A DNA stretch of 60,143 bases from Candidatus Eisenbacteria bacterium (lineage in GTDB: Bacteria; Eisenbacteria; RBG-16-71-46; SZUA-252), in NCBI GenBank assembly GCA_005893275.1, contig VBOW01000070.1, forward strand, positions 1-60,143, in the 5' to 3' direction. The notes beneath the pieces are model-generated. The model searched no databases, was not told the DNA's origin, and saw only the letters and a program-made list of their open reading frames with translations. Below, one piece after another: positions 51,046 to 58,597 of the stretch. Position numbers and translations under genes: made by a program. Positions within the stretch are counted from its first letter, which is position 1. Each line of letters starts with the position of its first letter.

Positions 51046-51756
51046 CTACAATTCGATCTCGGCCACGGCCCGCGCCACCCAACGGTCGGTCCGGGGCGTG
51101 AGGCCGATTCCGGTGCCGAACTTGAGCGTCAGCTCTTTGGGAAGGGCGAACCAGACTTGAGGAAACACGATGGCGGTGTGCTCGGATGGATCGCCCTTGA
51201 GCTCGGTGCCCACGCGCACGACGGTCTCGGCCGGGTAGCGGACGCCCAGAGCGTAGGCGAATGTGATATCCCGCTCGCCTGAGAGCCTGACGGGGAAATC
51301 GAGGTTCAGGGTGGTGTTGAGATCGCGCGAGACATCGCGTGAGAGTACGAGGCGAGGGGTGAGCACGTCCTCGTTCTCTACCCCCGTGGAAGCCCGCGTC
51401 TCGTGCTCGTACTCCGTGGATGCGGCGACGTCCAGCGGCCACCTTCCCTCCTCGGCGAATCGAGCGCGGGTTTCGATGCGCAGCCGTCCGAACTGGAGAC
51501 CGTCACCCCGGTGGAAGATCTGTGCGGCCCCATCCGCCATCCAGTGGGATGAGATCCCGTACTCGAATGCGCCCGTATACCAGCCGGCCGTCCGGTGGTC
51601 CGTGTCGCGGCGAGCTTCTGCCCATCCCTCGATTTCGACCTCGTGGCGGCCGAGGGTGAGGTAGACGAAGGTCTCGTCCAGATAGTCGTCCCGATGAGCG
51701 AAGGTCACGGACGGGAACAACAGGAGAGTTACCACTACCGCAAACGCGCCCTTCAT
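51046..51756 (-). CDS. Paralogue A: secreted beta-rich protein of unknown function
   Basis: 236 residues. Signal GAFAVVVTLLLFPSVTFAHR. Mature part starts DDYLDETFVYLTLGRHEVEI, EGWAEARRDTDHRT and is strand-rich, ending FGTGIGLTPRTDRWVARAVA, EIEL. It is like an outer-membrane barrel or a periplasmic protein. Paralogue B (53214-53924) differs at 26 of 236 positions by my count. Both flank the metzincin-like gene on the same strand. Function unknown. Confidence 0.75.
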   Translation of the reverse strand: MKGAFAVVVTLLLFPSVTFAHRDDYLDETFVYLTLGRHEVEIEGWAEARRDTDHRTAGWYTGAFEYGISSHWMADGAAQIFHRGDGLQFGRLRIETRARFAEEGRWPLDVAASTEYEHETRASTGVENEDVLTPRLVLSRDVSRDLNTTLNLDFPVRLSGERDITFAYALGVRYPAETVVRVGTELKGDPSEHTAIVFPQVWFALPKELTLKFGTGIGLTPRTDRWVARAVAEIEL

Positions 51757-51803
51757 CTGAACCTCGCCGGGATGAAGTGCCGAATACGCTCGAAGACACG
51801 GAA

Positions 51804-51827
51804 GGCTCCGACTTTTGAATCGGAGCC
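51804..51827 (-). terminator. Hairpin after the metzincin-like gene
   Basis: Perfect 8-bp stem GGCTCCGA (51804-51811) / TCGGAGCC (51820-51827), loop CTTTTGAA. It lies between the metzincin stop (51862) and the start of paralogue A (51756), so it may end transcription of the former. There is no clear T-run on either side, so its strength is uncertain. Confidence 0.55.
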
Positions 51828-51861
51828 CCCCGAACGCGAGCCAAATTTGATTCTACTTGCG

Positions 51862-52674
51862 CTACTGCGCCCAAATCACGCGCGTGAGCACCTTGTTTCC
51901 ACTGCCGAGATCTCGCTCGTAAACATCCGCACGACCGTTCTCAAAATGGACGGGGTTCCCCCAGGCATTGGGACCTCCCATGTCCTCATCCAGATCCTGG
52001 CCCGACGAGACGGGGGCGCTGGCGACGGCGGCGGCACCGTCCGAGTGACTGTAGATAATTACTAGCTCGTCGTAGTCGTGCTGGTTCGGCATGGTGTTGT
52101 TGCTGGGGTCCGCCGAATAGTCCATGCACGAGCCTCTACCGCAGGCGTCAAGCAAATCGGCGTTGTTGAAGTCCTCGTCCTGGTGGGCGAGACCGAACTC
52201 GTGCCCGACTTCCTGGTCCATCACGAAGCTGTGCCAGGCGGGTGTATTGTACTGAGGCGTGTCGAAATAAGTGTCGTTCACTCTGACCGTGCCCTGCGTG
52301 ATGTGAACACCACTGATCCAGATCTGGGCGATGCCGAGCCATCCGTTGTTGCCGTAGCTCCCGTTGCACACCTCAACCCGTCCCGCGGTAGGCCTACACC
52401 TCTTGCCATGACTGCCGCCCGCCGCGACGGTGCACCGTATTGGATTCTGTGGGTTATTGCAGGCCCCGGACGTGATGCTCCAATCCGACGCCGCCGTGGC
52501 CAGATAGGGGGTCCAGTTGGCTGAGAGGTTATCGCCAAGCGTGACGGTGAACGGGTTGCTGGCCCGACTCCAGTGATAGCCGTTCCAAGAGTGGGTGGCG
52601 TTCGCAGGGCCTGCAGCGATGAAAAGCGTTCCAGAGAGAGCCGCAAACGTGAACAGTCCGAGCATTCTCGACAT
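51862..52674 (-). CDS. Metzincin (matrixin)-like secreted protease with Gln zinc-site variant
   Basis: 270 residues from ATG 52674, with GAGGAGG 6 nt upstream. Signal GLFTFAALSGTLFIAAGPAN. Domain: ATAASDWSITSGACNNP, IAQIWISGVHITQGTVRVND, then the zinc-site-like sequence MDQEVGHEFGLAHQDEDF (about residues 152-169). The normal HExxHxxGxxH has Gln at the first position (QEVGHEFGLAH). A Met-turn-like GSCMDYSADPSNN follows. So it is metzincin-fold-like; activity is uncertain. I believe that other bacterial proteins with QExxHxxGLxHQ exist, but could not check. It lies between two paralogues. Confidence 0.8.
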   Translation of the reverse strand: MSRMLGLFTFAALSGTLFIAAGPANATHSWNGYHWSRASNPFTVTLGDNLSANWTPYLATAASDWSITSGACNNPQNPIRCTVAAGGSHGKRCRPTAGRVEVCNGSYGNNGWLGIAQIWISGVHITQGTVRVNDTYFDTPQYNTPAWHSFVMDQEVGHEFGLAHQDEDFNNADLLDACGRGSCMDYSADPSNNTMPNQHDYDELVIIYSHSDGAAAVASAPVSSGQDLDEDMGGPNAWGNPVHFENGRADVYERDLGSGNKVLTRVIWAQ

Positions 52675-53098
52675 GGGGAACCTCCTCACGGTAATCTGTC
52701 AGCGTCACAGGTCGACCTTTCGAGGTGTCGTGGCTCGCGTTGTGACAACGGCCCGATGCGCTCTTGCGCATCACTTCACACGGGTGCCCTCCTTGTTCAC
52801 CTCCTTTCCAGTACGCCATAAATGCGCGAGCTGGAGAGATGTTTCCGCCGGGGTGCGTTACCAACTTCCAGCGCGCAACCAACGAGAACCGCTCGCGGGG
52901 CGTTGTGGAACGTCAAGGTGTCTGGACCGCCGCCTGGCCACCGCCCGGGTTCCCGATGAAGTCGGCGACCACCATGCCGAATTCCGGAAGCATGACCGAG
53001 ATCTGGGCGAGAATCCTACGAAGGAGTGCCTGCGGAGTCACATCGGCGCATATCGGAATTTTGTGTCAGGCAACGTCTGACAGCGACAGGGGTACGTT
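52675..53098. other. Non-coding stretch upstream of the metzincin-like gene
   Basis: No gene recognised. It includes the ribosome-binding site of the metzincin-like gene, and ends with GTACGTTCGGGGAGCCAG at about 53091, shared with copy 2 of the dispersed element. Confidence 0.45.
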
Positions 53099-53170
53099 CG
53101 GGGAGCCAGCAAGAGAGAGCCTTCGCCAAGCGAAGGCTGTAGATAGCGGCCGGGGCTTTGGAGCGCTTCT
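53099..53170 (+). repeat. Dispersed element copy 4, with a different first hairpin
   Basis: GGGAGCCAG, then a perfect 9-bp hairpin AGCCTTCGC (53118-53126), loop CAA, GCGAAGGCT (53130-53138), then GTAGATAGCGGCCGGGGC. It keeps the overall layout (GAGCCAG, hairpin 1, AGATAG, GC-rich part) but hairpin 1 has a wholly different sequence. The second hairpin is short. It lies downstream of the paralogue B stop on the same side. Confidence 0.55.
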
Positions 53171-53213
53171 ATACCCTCAAGTCCGACACGGTCGGCGCTC
53201 CGACACGTCCGAC

Positions 53214-53924
53214 CTACAATTCGATCTCGGCCACGGCGCGCGCGACCCAACGGTCGGTCCGGGACGTGAGGCCGATCCCAGTGCCGAACTTCAGCGTCAG
53301 CCCCTTAGGAAGAGCGAACCAGGCCTGAGGGAAGACCGTTGCCCTGTGCTCGGAGGGATCACCCTTGAGCTCGGTGCCGACGCGCACGACGGTCTCCGCC
53401 GGGTAGCGAACGCCCAGGGCGTAGGCGAACGTGGCTTCTCGGGCGCCTGAGAGCCTGACGGGAAAATCGAGGTTCAGGGTAGTGTTGAGTTCACGCGACA
53501 CGTCGCGCGAGAGTACGAGGCGGGGGGTGAGGACATCTTCGCTCTCTCCCCCTGTGGAAGCACGCGTCTCGTGCTCAAACTCCGTGGATGCGGCGACGTC
53601 CAGTGGCCACCTTCCCTCCTCGGCGAATCGAGCGCGGGTTTCGAGGCGCAGCCGCCCGAACTGAAACTCGTCACCCCGGTGGAGGATCTGTGCGGCCCCA
53701 TCCGCCATCCAGTGCGATGAGATCCCATACTCGAATGCGCCCGTATACCAGCCGACCGTCCGGTGGTCCGTGTCGCGGCGGGCCTCTGCCCACCCCTCGA
53801 TTTCGACCTCGTGGCGGCCGAGGGTGACGTAAACAAAAGTCTCGTCCAGATAATCGTCCCGATGAGCGCACGCCACGGATGGCAGCAACAGCAGGATCAC
53901 CAATGTCGCAAACGCGACCCGCAT
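53214..53924 (-). CDS. Paralogue B: secreted beta-rich protein of unknown function
   Basis: 236 residues from ATG 53924. Signal RVAFATLVILLLLPSVACAH. The same domain as paralogue A (DDYLDETFVYVTLGRHEVEI, GIGLTSRTDRWVARAVAEIE). The open frame continues upstream without signal, and is not used. A hairpin (53954-53981) lies in the leader. The near-identity with A also covers flanking DNA (CGGCGCTCCGACACGTCCGA at 51026 and 53193), so the copy is a recent duplication. Function unknown. Confidence 0.75.
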   Translation of the reverse strand: MRVAFATLVILLLLPSVACAHRDDYLDETFVYVTLGRHEVEIEGWAEARRDTDHRTVGWYTGAFEYGISSHWMADGAAQILHRGDEFQFGRLRLETRARFAEEGRWPLDVAASTEFEHETRASTGGESEDVLTPRLVLSRDVSRELNTTLNLDFPVRLSGAREATFAYALGVRYPAETVVRVGTELKGDPSEHRATVFPQAWFALPKGLTLKFGTGIGLTSRTDRWVARAVAEIEL

Positions 53925-53953
53925 ATCGGTCCTCGCCGGGAGGAACTTGCGAG

Positions 53954-53981
53954 AAGGGTGGCCGATGTTTGGGCCACCCTT
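53954..53981 (-). promoter_or_regulatory. Leader hairpin before paralogue B
   Basis: Perfect 10-bp stem AAGGGTGGCC (53954-53963) / GGCCACCCTT (53972-53981), loop GATGTTTG, about 30 nt before the ATG at 53924 on the minus strand. It may be the terminator of an upstream transcript or an attenuator-like leader. No ORF runs through it on the minus strand in a coding way. Confidence 0.45.
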
Positions 53982-54140
53982 CCATTTCGCCCGCGGGGTC
54001 CGCGCCCCTTCCATGGGGGAGGCATGGCGGGTTTCTGAGCTGCAAGGAGCGAACCCCGGAGGGACAGGGCCAGGATACTCCGGTTCCCAGGCCTGTGGGG
54101 CGGTCCTCTTTCCGGGCGTCGGATCGCCGACGGTTGTCGG

Positions 54141-54422
54141 ATGACGGACGCGCCGGGGCCGGGAAAGAAGTCGCAAGCGGCGGCGCAGACAGCAGGCCTC
54201 GACCGCTCGTCCATTCCAACGCTGCTGGCTATGGGAGATGATCGGCCGGGGCTCGGGAGCGAGATCGCGGAGGCGATTGCGGGGGCCGGGATCAACATCA
54301 GCTTCATGGTCGCCCAGGTCGTTGGACGGAGGTATTCAGCCGTCTTCGGGTTCGAGACGGAGGAGGAAGCCCAGATCGCGACCAACTTGATCAAGAAGGC
54401 GAGCAAACCGAGGAGGCGGTGA
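54141..54422 (+). CDS. ACT-domain protein
   Basis: 93 residues. Charged start, then LDRSSIPTLLAMGDDRPGLG, SEIAEAIAGAGINISFMVAQ and GRRYSAVFGFETEEEAQIAT, the ACT fold with the ligand-binding turn DRPGLG. A basic tail (KKASKPRRR) ends it. Such stand-alone ACT proteins bind small ligands, often amino acids; the partner is unknown. There is no good ribosome-binding site; a start further upstream is not seen. Confidence 0.8.
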   Translation: MTDAPGPGKKSQAAAQTAGLDRSSIPTLLAMGDDRPGLGSEIAEAIAGAGINISFMVAQVVGRRYSAVFGFETEEEAQIATNLIKKASKPRRR

Positions 54423-54508
54423 GGGAGGGCCGCACGGGCGCCCGCGGTACGTCGACCCCGCTCGGCAGCGAACTATCTACGCGAATCTCGATGCATTAGG
54501 AGGAACCT

Positions 54509-54748
54509 GTGTCGGACGAAAAGGGCGTGCTTCGGTCAAGCAACATCCCCAACAAGTACGAGCTGATCGTCGTGGCCGCCAAGGAGGCGCGCCGCCTCAA
54601 TGAGCTCAGCCGCCAGACGGGGCTCAGCCTCGGCGCCAAGGTGACGAACGTCGCGCTCGAGGAAGCGCTCAAGGGCAACGTGCTGTACCGGTACCGCGCC
54701 GAAACGGAAGAATTGAATCCGGAGACTCCGGAGAGCACCGAGGAGTAG
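54509..54748 (+). CDS. rpoZ: RNA polymerase omega-like protein, copy 1 (GTG start)
   Basis: 79 residues, GTG at 54509 with AGGAGG 8 nt upstream. It contains the omega core NIPNKYELIVVAAKEARRLN, ELSRQTGLSLGAKVTNVALE, EALKGNVLYRYRAE, with the conserved IPNxxELVxxAAxRARxL and VTxVALEE blocks. Omega helps RNA polymerase assembly. A second copy (58598-58837) differs at 8 of 79 residues by my count; this is unusual because omega is normally a single gene. Confidence 0.85.
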   Translation: MSDEKGVLRSSNIPNKYELIVVAAKEARRLNELSRQTGLSLGAKVTNVALEEALKGNVLYRYRAETEELNPETPESTEE

Positions 54749-54768
54749 CGGGAGCGGTCAAACGGAGA

Positions 54769-54792
54769 GGGGCCGGCGCTTTGGCCGGCCCC
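54769..54792. terminator. Bidirectional hairpin after omega copy 1
   Basis: Perfect 9-bp stem GGGGCCGGC (54769-54777) / GCCGGCCCC (54784-54792), loop GCTTTG. No T-run on either side. It lies between the convergent omega gene and the small gene at 54803-54937, so it can serve both. Confidence 0.6.
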
Positions 54793-54802
54793 GCGCTGCG
54801 AG

Positions 54803-54937
54803 TTACGACTGCTTCGGTGCTGCCGGATTCTTCGGATCCCGCTTCTTCCCGGGCGTCTGTGGGGCCTCGGGCTTCTTCCAGGGTGTCTTGGATGCTCCCG
54901 GCTTCTCCCACTTAGTTGCTGGCCTCTTCTCCGGCAC
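54803..54937 (-). CDS. Small Lys/Pro-rich protein (44 residues)
   Basis: GTG at 54937 with AGGAGG six nt upstream, a strong ribosome-binding site. Reads MPEKRPATKWEKPGASKTPW, KKPEAPQTPGKKRDPKNPAA, PKQS, stop. Low complexity with repeated K-P steps, no fold expected. Convergent with omega copy 1. It may be a nucleic-acid-binding small protein, but no function is known to me; the strong ribosome-binding site is the main support. Confidence 0.5.
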   Translation of the reverse strand: MPEKRPATKWEKPGASKTPWKKPEAPQTPGKKRDPKNPAAPKQS

Positions 54938-54949
54938 GTTTTACCTCCT

Positions 54950-55289
54950 GTGATTAGGGTGTGGTTGGGGCTCGCTGCGACCCTAACGGAGAGGGTGCGC
55001 TCGCCGTCAACATAAAGGGGGCTCGGATCCCGAACGGTTCGGTTCCTAGTCGTTAGGGTAGGGGATTGGTGGAGGGCGTCAATGGACTATTCGGCCAAAC
55101 ACTCCTCGTAGGTCTGGGTCTACCTAACTCGGATATTCGTAGACGTACTTTAAGACTTGGTCTGACGATGCCGAAGTCAGCTCGAGCTTCCTTCTCTGAA
55201 GGATCCTTACCAAGGGTGGGCGCCCGCGTTTGTACACCTTCTCGTTCCCCGTGCCATCTTGGCCGTGAGAGCGGCCGCACCCAGAACGC
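54950..55289. other. Non-coding stretch
   Basis: No gene recognised. Possible frames on either strand have no ribosome-binding site and are made of low-complexity residues. It separates the small gene from the XRE regulator. Confidence 0.45.
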
Positions 55290-56171
55290 TCAGCCTCCTT
55301 GTTTTCTCGCGCCCGCGGATCTGCGAAAATGGAGCGGATCTCTGAGGTTCTGCAATTCCCGATAATAATAGAGTGGGGTTGGCCGTTTCCCCTTGAACCT
55401 CAGCTTCTTTAGGAACTCGATTTCGTCCTCGGCAGCATCGCCGCTGAGGGAACGGTCCCGAAGGAATTCTTTGAGCCCCGCCTCTTGCTCGAAGGGTTGG
55501 TCTGGCTCTCTTTCAACAAACTCAAATTTGTGAGGGTACCCTGGCGCTAGTCGCCGGTTTAGGACAACTTCCATTCCGAAGCTGGCGAGGTCGATATCCC
55601 AGGACTCAATCAGAGGATCCAGAAAGGAGACGCAATTGTCAGCCGACACGGTGAGAATATCGCTGTCCAAGAACTCGAGGACGAAGACTCGTATCTGTTC
55701 GTAGCTGCGGCCGCTGAGTCTAGCTACCAGGTGGAGCCAGTTTTCGCTCTCTAATTCTTCCTTGGCAACTCTCTTAACCACGTCCAAGAGCTTTTGTGTA
55801 ACGAGGCGTTCGACCTCGCCGAAGGGTTCCTTCTCGAAAATTGCGCGTATCTGTCTTTCTTTGAGCGGCGAGCACTTGCGAAGAATCAGCTCGCGAACTT
55901 CTTTCAGGAGGGGCGCCGGTCGATCGGTCCATATCCTCTTCAATTCCTCCTTCCTCTGGAGGTCCGCAAGCTTCGAAAGCGTGCCGCCTGGGATTTTCAG
56001 GAACCGCTCCATCTTTTCATAGATATCCGTTCGGTCAGGAGCGGGGGGCATCTTCTTTCGAGTCAGGAGCTGGGAAACGTAGGATTCCGTAACTTCGGCG
56101 GCAGCCGCCAGGTCTCTCTGATCAAGCTTCAATTCTACGAGTCGCTGGCGGACCGCTAAGGAAACGTCCAT
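55290..56171 (-). CDS. XRE-family (HTH) transcriptional regulator
   Basis: 293 residues from ATG 56171. The N-terminal HTH reads VRQRLVELKLDQRDLAAAAE, VTESYVSQLLTRKKMPPAPD, a Cro/C1-type domain; the next segment (ERFLKIPGGTLSKLADLQRK) is typical of Xre-like regulators with a downstream sensor part. The rest is helical with no domain I recognise. Divergent from the ABM-like gene; the inverted repeat AACTAAGATAG...CTATCTTAGTT in the intergenic gap is a good candidate operator. The exact start is uncertain (a Met 8 residues upstream is in frame). Confidence 0.75.
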   Translation of the reverse strand: MDVSLAVRQRLVELKLDQRDLAAAAEVTESYVSQLLTRKKMPPAPDRTDIYEKMERFLKIPGGTLSKLADLQRKEELKRIWTDRPAPLLKEVRELILRKCSPLKERQIRAIFEKEPFGEVERLVTQKLLDVVKRVAKEELESENWLHLVARLSGRSYEQIRVFVLEFLDSDILTVSADNCVSFLDPLIESWDIDLASFGMEVVLNRRLAPGYPHKFEFVEREPDQPFEQEAGLKEFLRDRSLSGDAAEDEIEFLKKLRFKGKRPTPLYYYRELQNLRDPLHFRRSAGARKQGG

Positions 56172-56279
56172 TAGGGCCGGTCTCCACTGCGTCAAGTTCT
56201 AGGTGCCCAGAACCTTGGGGGGCCTTGACCGTCGGGCCCCGTTCTAAGTCCCCGCTAGGTTAACCTGGAATGATTAAGC

Positions 56280-56336
56280 AACTAAGATAGTCCCATACTG
56301 GACTTGACAAGTAAAGAGAATTCACCTATCTTAGTT
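56280..56336 (+). promoter_or_regulatory. Sigma-70 promoter with 11-bp inverted-repeat operator
   Basis: AACTAAGATAG (56280-56290) and CTATCTTAGTT (56326-56336) are exact inverted repeats. Between them is TTGACA (56304-56309) and, 17 nt later, TATCTT (56327-56332), a near-consensus sigma-70 promoter reading toward the ABM-like gene at 56427. The -10 lies within the right repeat arm. On the minus strand TATCTT is also in the left arm, with TTGTCA 15 nt away, so a weaker divergent promoter toward the XRE gene is possible. The likely binder is the XRE protein. Confidence 0.7.
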
Positions 56337-56426
56337 AATGGACAGAGGGAGTCTTCAGAGGCGGGCTAGACTAGCTTGGGTAATCTGAAATAACCCCCTT
56401 GGCCGCGACAACCTAAGGAGGTTGCC

Positions 56427-56747
56427 ATGTTTGCACGCAGGGTCTCCATGCAATTGAAGCCCAATATCAGCGCGGAGTTGACCCAGAAGCTGGAGAAGGA
56501 AGTCATCCCGATGCTTCGGAAGCAAAAGGGTTTCCAGGACGAGATTTCCTTCGTGGCCACAGGCGGCGCGAAGGCATTCGGGATCAGTCTGTGGGACAAG
56601 TCCGAGAGCGCGGATACCTACAACCGCGAAACCTATCCGGAGGTCGCGAAGATCCTGGCGAAGTTTGTTGAGGGGACTCCTCTGGTTGAAACGTATGAGG
56701 TTTCCACCTCGACCTTCCACAAGATCGCCGCTCCACTGCCGGTCTAA
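56427..56747 (+). CDS. ABM-fold (dimeric alpha/beta barrel) protein
   Basis: 106 residues with AAGGAGG just upstream. It begins MFARRVSMQLKPNISAELTQ, then KLEKEVIPMLRKQKGFQDEI, GISLWDKSESADTYNRETYP, and ends TPLVETYEVSTSTFHKIA. The single ferredoxin-like fold of the antibiotic-biosynthesis-monooxygenase-like (ABM) group fits well. Such proteins are often stress- or redox-associated; no substrate is known. Driven by the promoter at 56304-56332. Confidence 0.75.
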   Translation: MFARRVSMQLKPNISAELTQKLEKEVIPMLRKQKGFQDEISFVATGGAKAFGISLWDKSESADTYNRETYPEVAKILAKFVEGTPLVETYEVSTSTFHKIAAPLPV

Positions 56748-56762
56748 GGTTCATTCGTTCTT

Positions 56763-56790
56763 GAGGGGGCGGATCGGTGTCCGCCCCCTC
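56763..56790 (+). terminator. Terminator after the ABM-like gene
   Basis: Perfect 10-bp stem GAGGGGGCGG (56763-56772) / CCGCCCCCTC (56781-56790), loop ATCGGTGT, followed by GCACTTTCCC. Ends the ABM-like transcript 16 nt after its stop. Confidence 0.75.
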
Positions 56791-56898
56791 GCACTTTCCC
56801 GAGAAAAGACTGAACGTGGTCCCCCGAGACGGACGGGAGTACGCAGCTCACAATCGCGATCACGGGGTCACGTGGGAGACGCGAAAGGAGATTCGAGT

Positions 56899-57636
56899 AT
56901 GAAGTCGAAGCTGATCTGGTCCATCGTAACTGCATGGGCGCTGACGATGGCGGGGTTCGCGGTCGCACAGACGGGCACCGCAACGCCGCCCGAGGTGACG
57001 CCACCTTCGAGCACGCCGGGGGTGGGTACGGGTTCGGAGAACAAGGGTCTCAACACGGCGGAAACCAAGGCCGGGGATCATGCGAAACCTGAGCTCGAAG
57101 CGATCCGCACGCGCGCAAGGATGCTCTCCGCGAAGCAGATCGAAGCAACCGAGCCCAAAGTCGATGCCGAGATCAAGAACGTGAATACCGAGGCATCGAA
57201 GGAAGGCTCAAAGGTACCCGATCGCCTGGCGAAGCAGCTCGGCATGACCTCCGATGCTCTCGCGGCGGAGAAGGCGCAGTTCAACGCCGGGTTCGGCGAG
57301 CTCATGATCGCGCATCTGCTCCTATCGAACGAGAAGAGCACGTCCACTGTGACGCTCGCGGATCTGTTCAAGATGCACGAGGACGGCACGGGCTGGGGCC
57401 AGATCGCGCACGGGATGGGACTCAAGCTGGGCGATCTCGTGAGCGCTGCGAAGAGTGAGGGCCGCGTCGCAACCGGGAAGGGCAAGGTGGACACCAAGAC
57501 ACCAAGGATTGGTCCCGAGGGCCAGCACGGCGCGATGGCTTCGAAAGGCGCTGCCGGTACGATGGAACACGGTCAATCGGCTACGACCCCGAGCCATGAG
57601 ATGGGCGGAGCCTCCGCGGCGGGTCATGGCAAGTAG
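56899..57636 (+). CDS. Secreted protein with helical repeats, unknown function
   Basis: 245 residues from ATG 56899, with AAAGGAG upstream. Signal LIWSIVTAWALTMAGFAVAQ. A linker (PPEVTPPSSTPGVG) and a helical body: DRLAKQLGMTSDALAAEKAQ, FNAGFGELMIAHLLLSNEKS, DLFKMHEDGTGWGQIAHGMG, LKLGDLVSAAKSEGR. The last block resembles a segment of some unnamed stress or envelope proteins. The end is Gly/His/Met-rich (GTMEHGQSATTPSHEMGG), which may bind metal. No enzyme motif. Confidence 0.65.
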   Translation: MKSKLIWSIVTAWALTMAGFAVAQTGTATPPEVTPPSSTPGVGTGSENKGLNTAETKAGDHAKPELEAIRTRARMLSAKQIEATEPKVDAEIKNVNTEASKEGSKVPDRLAKQLGMTSDALAAEKAQFNAGFGELMIAHLLLSNEKSTSTVTLADLFKMHEDGTGWGQIAHGMGLKLGDLVSAAKSEGRVATGKGKVDTKTPRIGPEGQHGAMASKGAAGTMEHGQSATTPSHEMGGASAAGHGK

Positions 57637-57694
57637 CGGAATCCTCCCACCAATCCGGTCGCGGCTGCCTATGCGCGGAGCTGCCGGTTCTCCA

Positions 57695-57733
57695 ATGGGC
57701 CCGCTGGAGCGCTCTCCGGCGGCCCATCTTTAT
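57695..57733 (+). terminator. Imperfect terminator hairpin
   Basis: ATGGGC (57695-57700) ... GGCCCAT (57721-57727) with inner pairing of GGAG and CTCC around CGCT; one bulge and one mismatch; followed by CTTTATC. Ends the transcript of the secreted-protein gene. Confidence 0.6.
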
Positions 57734-58013
57734 CGCGGGGTCAACTCCGCAATCGTCTTCTCACCGCTCGGGATCCGCGGCGCGACGCAGAGTCCTCCTG
57801 TAGCGGTGTTCTTGGCGCGGCACAAGCGACTCTGCCGCATAAGTTATCGGGCGTGCGACGGAGTGCGATGAGATTACCGAGGTCGTTGCGGCTCTGGGTG
57901 AGACAAGTGAGGCCCGCCGCCATTCACCCCAGGAAGCTAGCCTTGGATGCTGTGCATGGCGAGGCGGTCGCATGCACTGCCGTGTTGAGGTCCGCCGAAC
58001 AGGAGGAAAGACA
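57734..58013. other. Intergenic region before Hsp20
   Basis: No gene recognised. The AGGAGGAAAG ribosome-binding site of the Hsp20 gene lies at its right end. I could not assign a clear heat-shock promoter by eye. Confidence 0.45.
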
Positions 58014-58469
58014 ATGACCCTCGTACGTTGGGACCAACTCCGGGAGATCGAGGAGATGAATGAGCGGCTAAGCCGCGCCTACGGTCGTCAAGTGCTCGGT
58101 CGCCCCGCCGAGGGAGGCAAAGAGGCTCTCACGGTGCCGGATTGGGCGCCAGCCGTGGATATCGCCGAGACACCCGAGGAGTTCTTGATCAAGGCTGAAC
58201 TGCCGGAGGTCAAGAAAGAGGACGTCAAGGTCACTGTGGAGAATGGCGTGCTCCGAATCGAGGGCGAACGCAGGCAGGAGAAGGAGGAGAAGACCAAGAA
58301 GTTCCACCGAATCGAGCGGGCCTACGGCTCCTTCCTGCGCACCTTCGTGGTGCCGGACAACATCGACGAGGCGAAGGTCTCGGCGGAGTTTAAGGACGGC
58401 GTGCTGAATGTTCACCTACCTAAAACGGAGAAGGCGAAGCACAAGGCCATCGAGGTCAGGGTGGGGTAG
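58014..58469 (+). CDS. Hsp20/alpha-crystallin small heat-shock protein
   Basis: 151 residues from ATG 58014 (AGGAGGAAAG upstream; a longer frame exists upstream but lacks a ribosome-binding site). It has VDIAETPEEFLIKAELPEVK, KEDVKVTVENGVLRIEGERR, RAYGSFLRTFVVPDNIDEAK and the A-x-x-x-(n)-GVLxVxLPK end: FKDGVLNVHLPKTEKAKHKA. An ATP-independent holdase chaperone. It lies 5' of omega copy 2 and GroES/GroEL, so this end is a stress/chaperone cluster. Confidence 0.93.
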   Translation: MTLVRWDQLREIEEMNERLSRAYGRQVLGRPAEGGKEALTVPDWAPAVDIAETPEEFLIKAELPEVKKEDVKVTVENGVLRIEGERRQEKEEKTKKFHRIERAYGSFLRTFVVPDNIDEAKVSAEFKDGVLNVHLPKTEKAKHKAIEVRVG

Positions 58470-58597
58470 GCCATGCCCGCGGCGGCAAAAGGTCTCGCGT
58501 CCTCCGCCGCGGAAGTTCCGGAGCGCGCGTCTGTCATGCAAAGGGGGTGGCACGCCAGACCTGCGTTGGATGCGAATCTCATACATCGGGAGGAATC

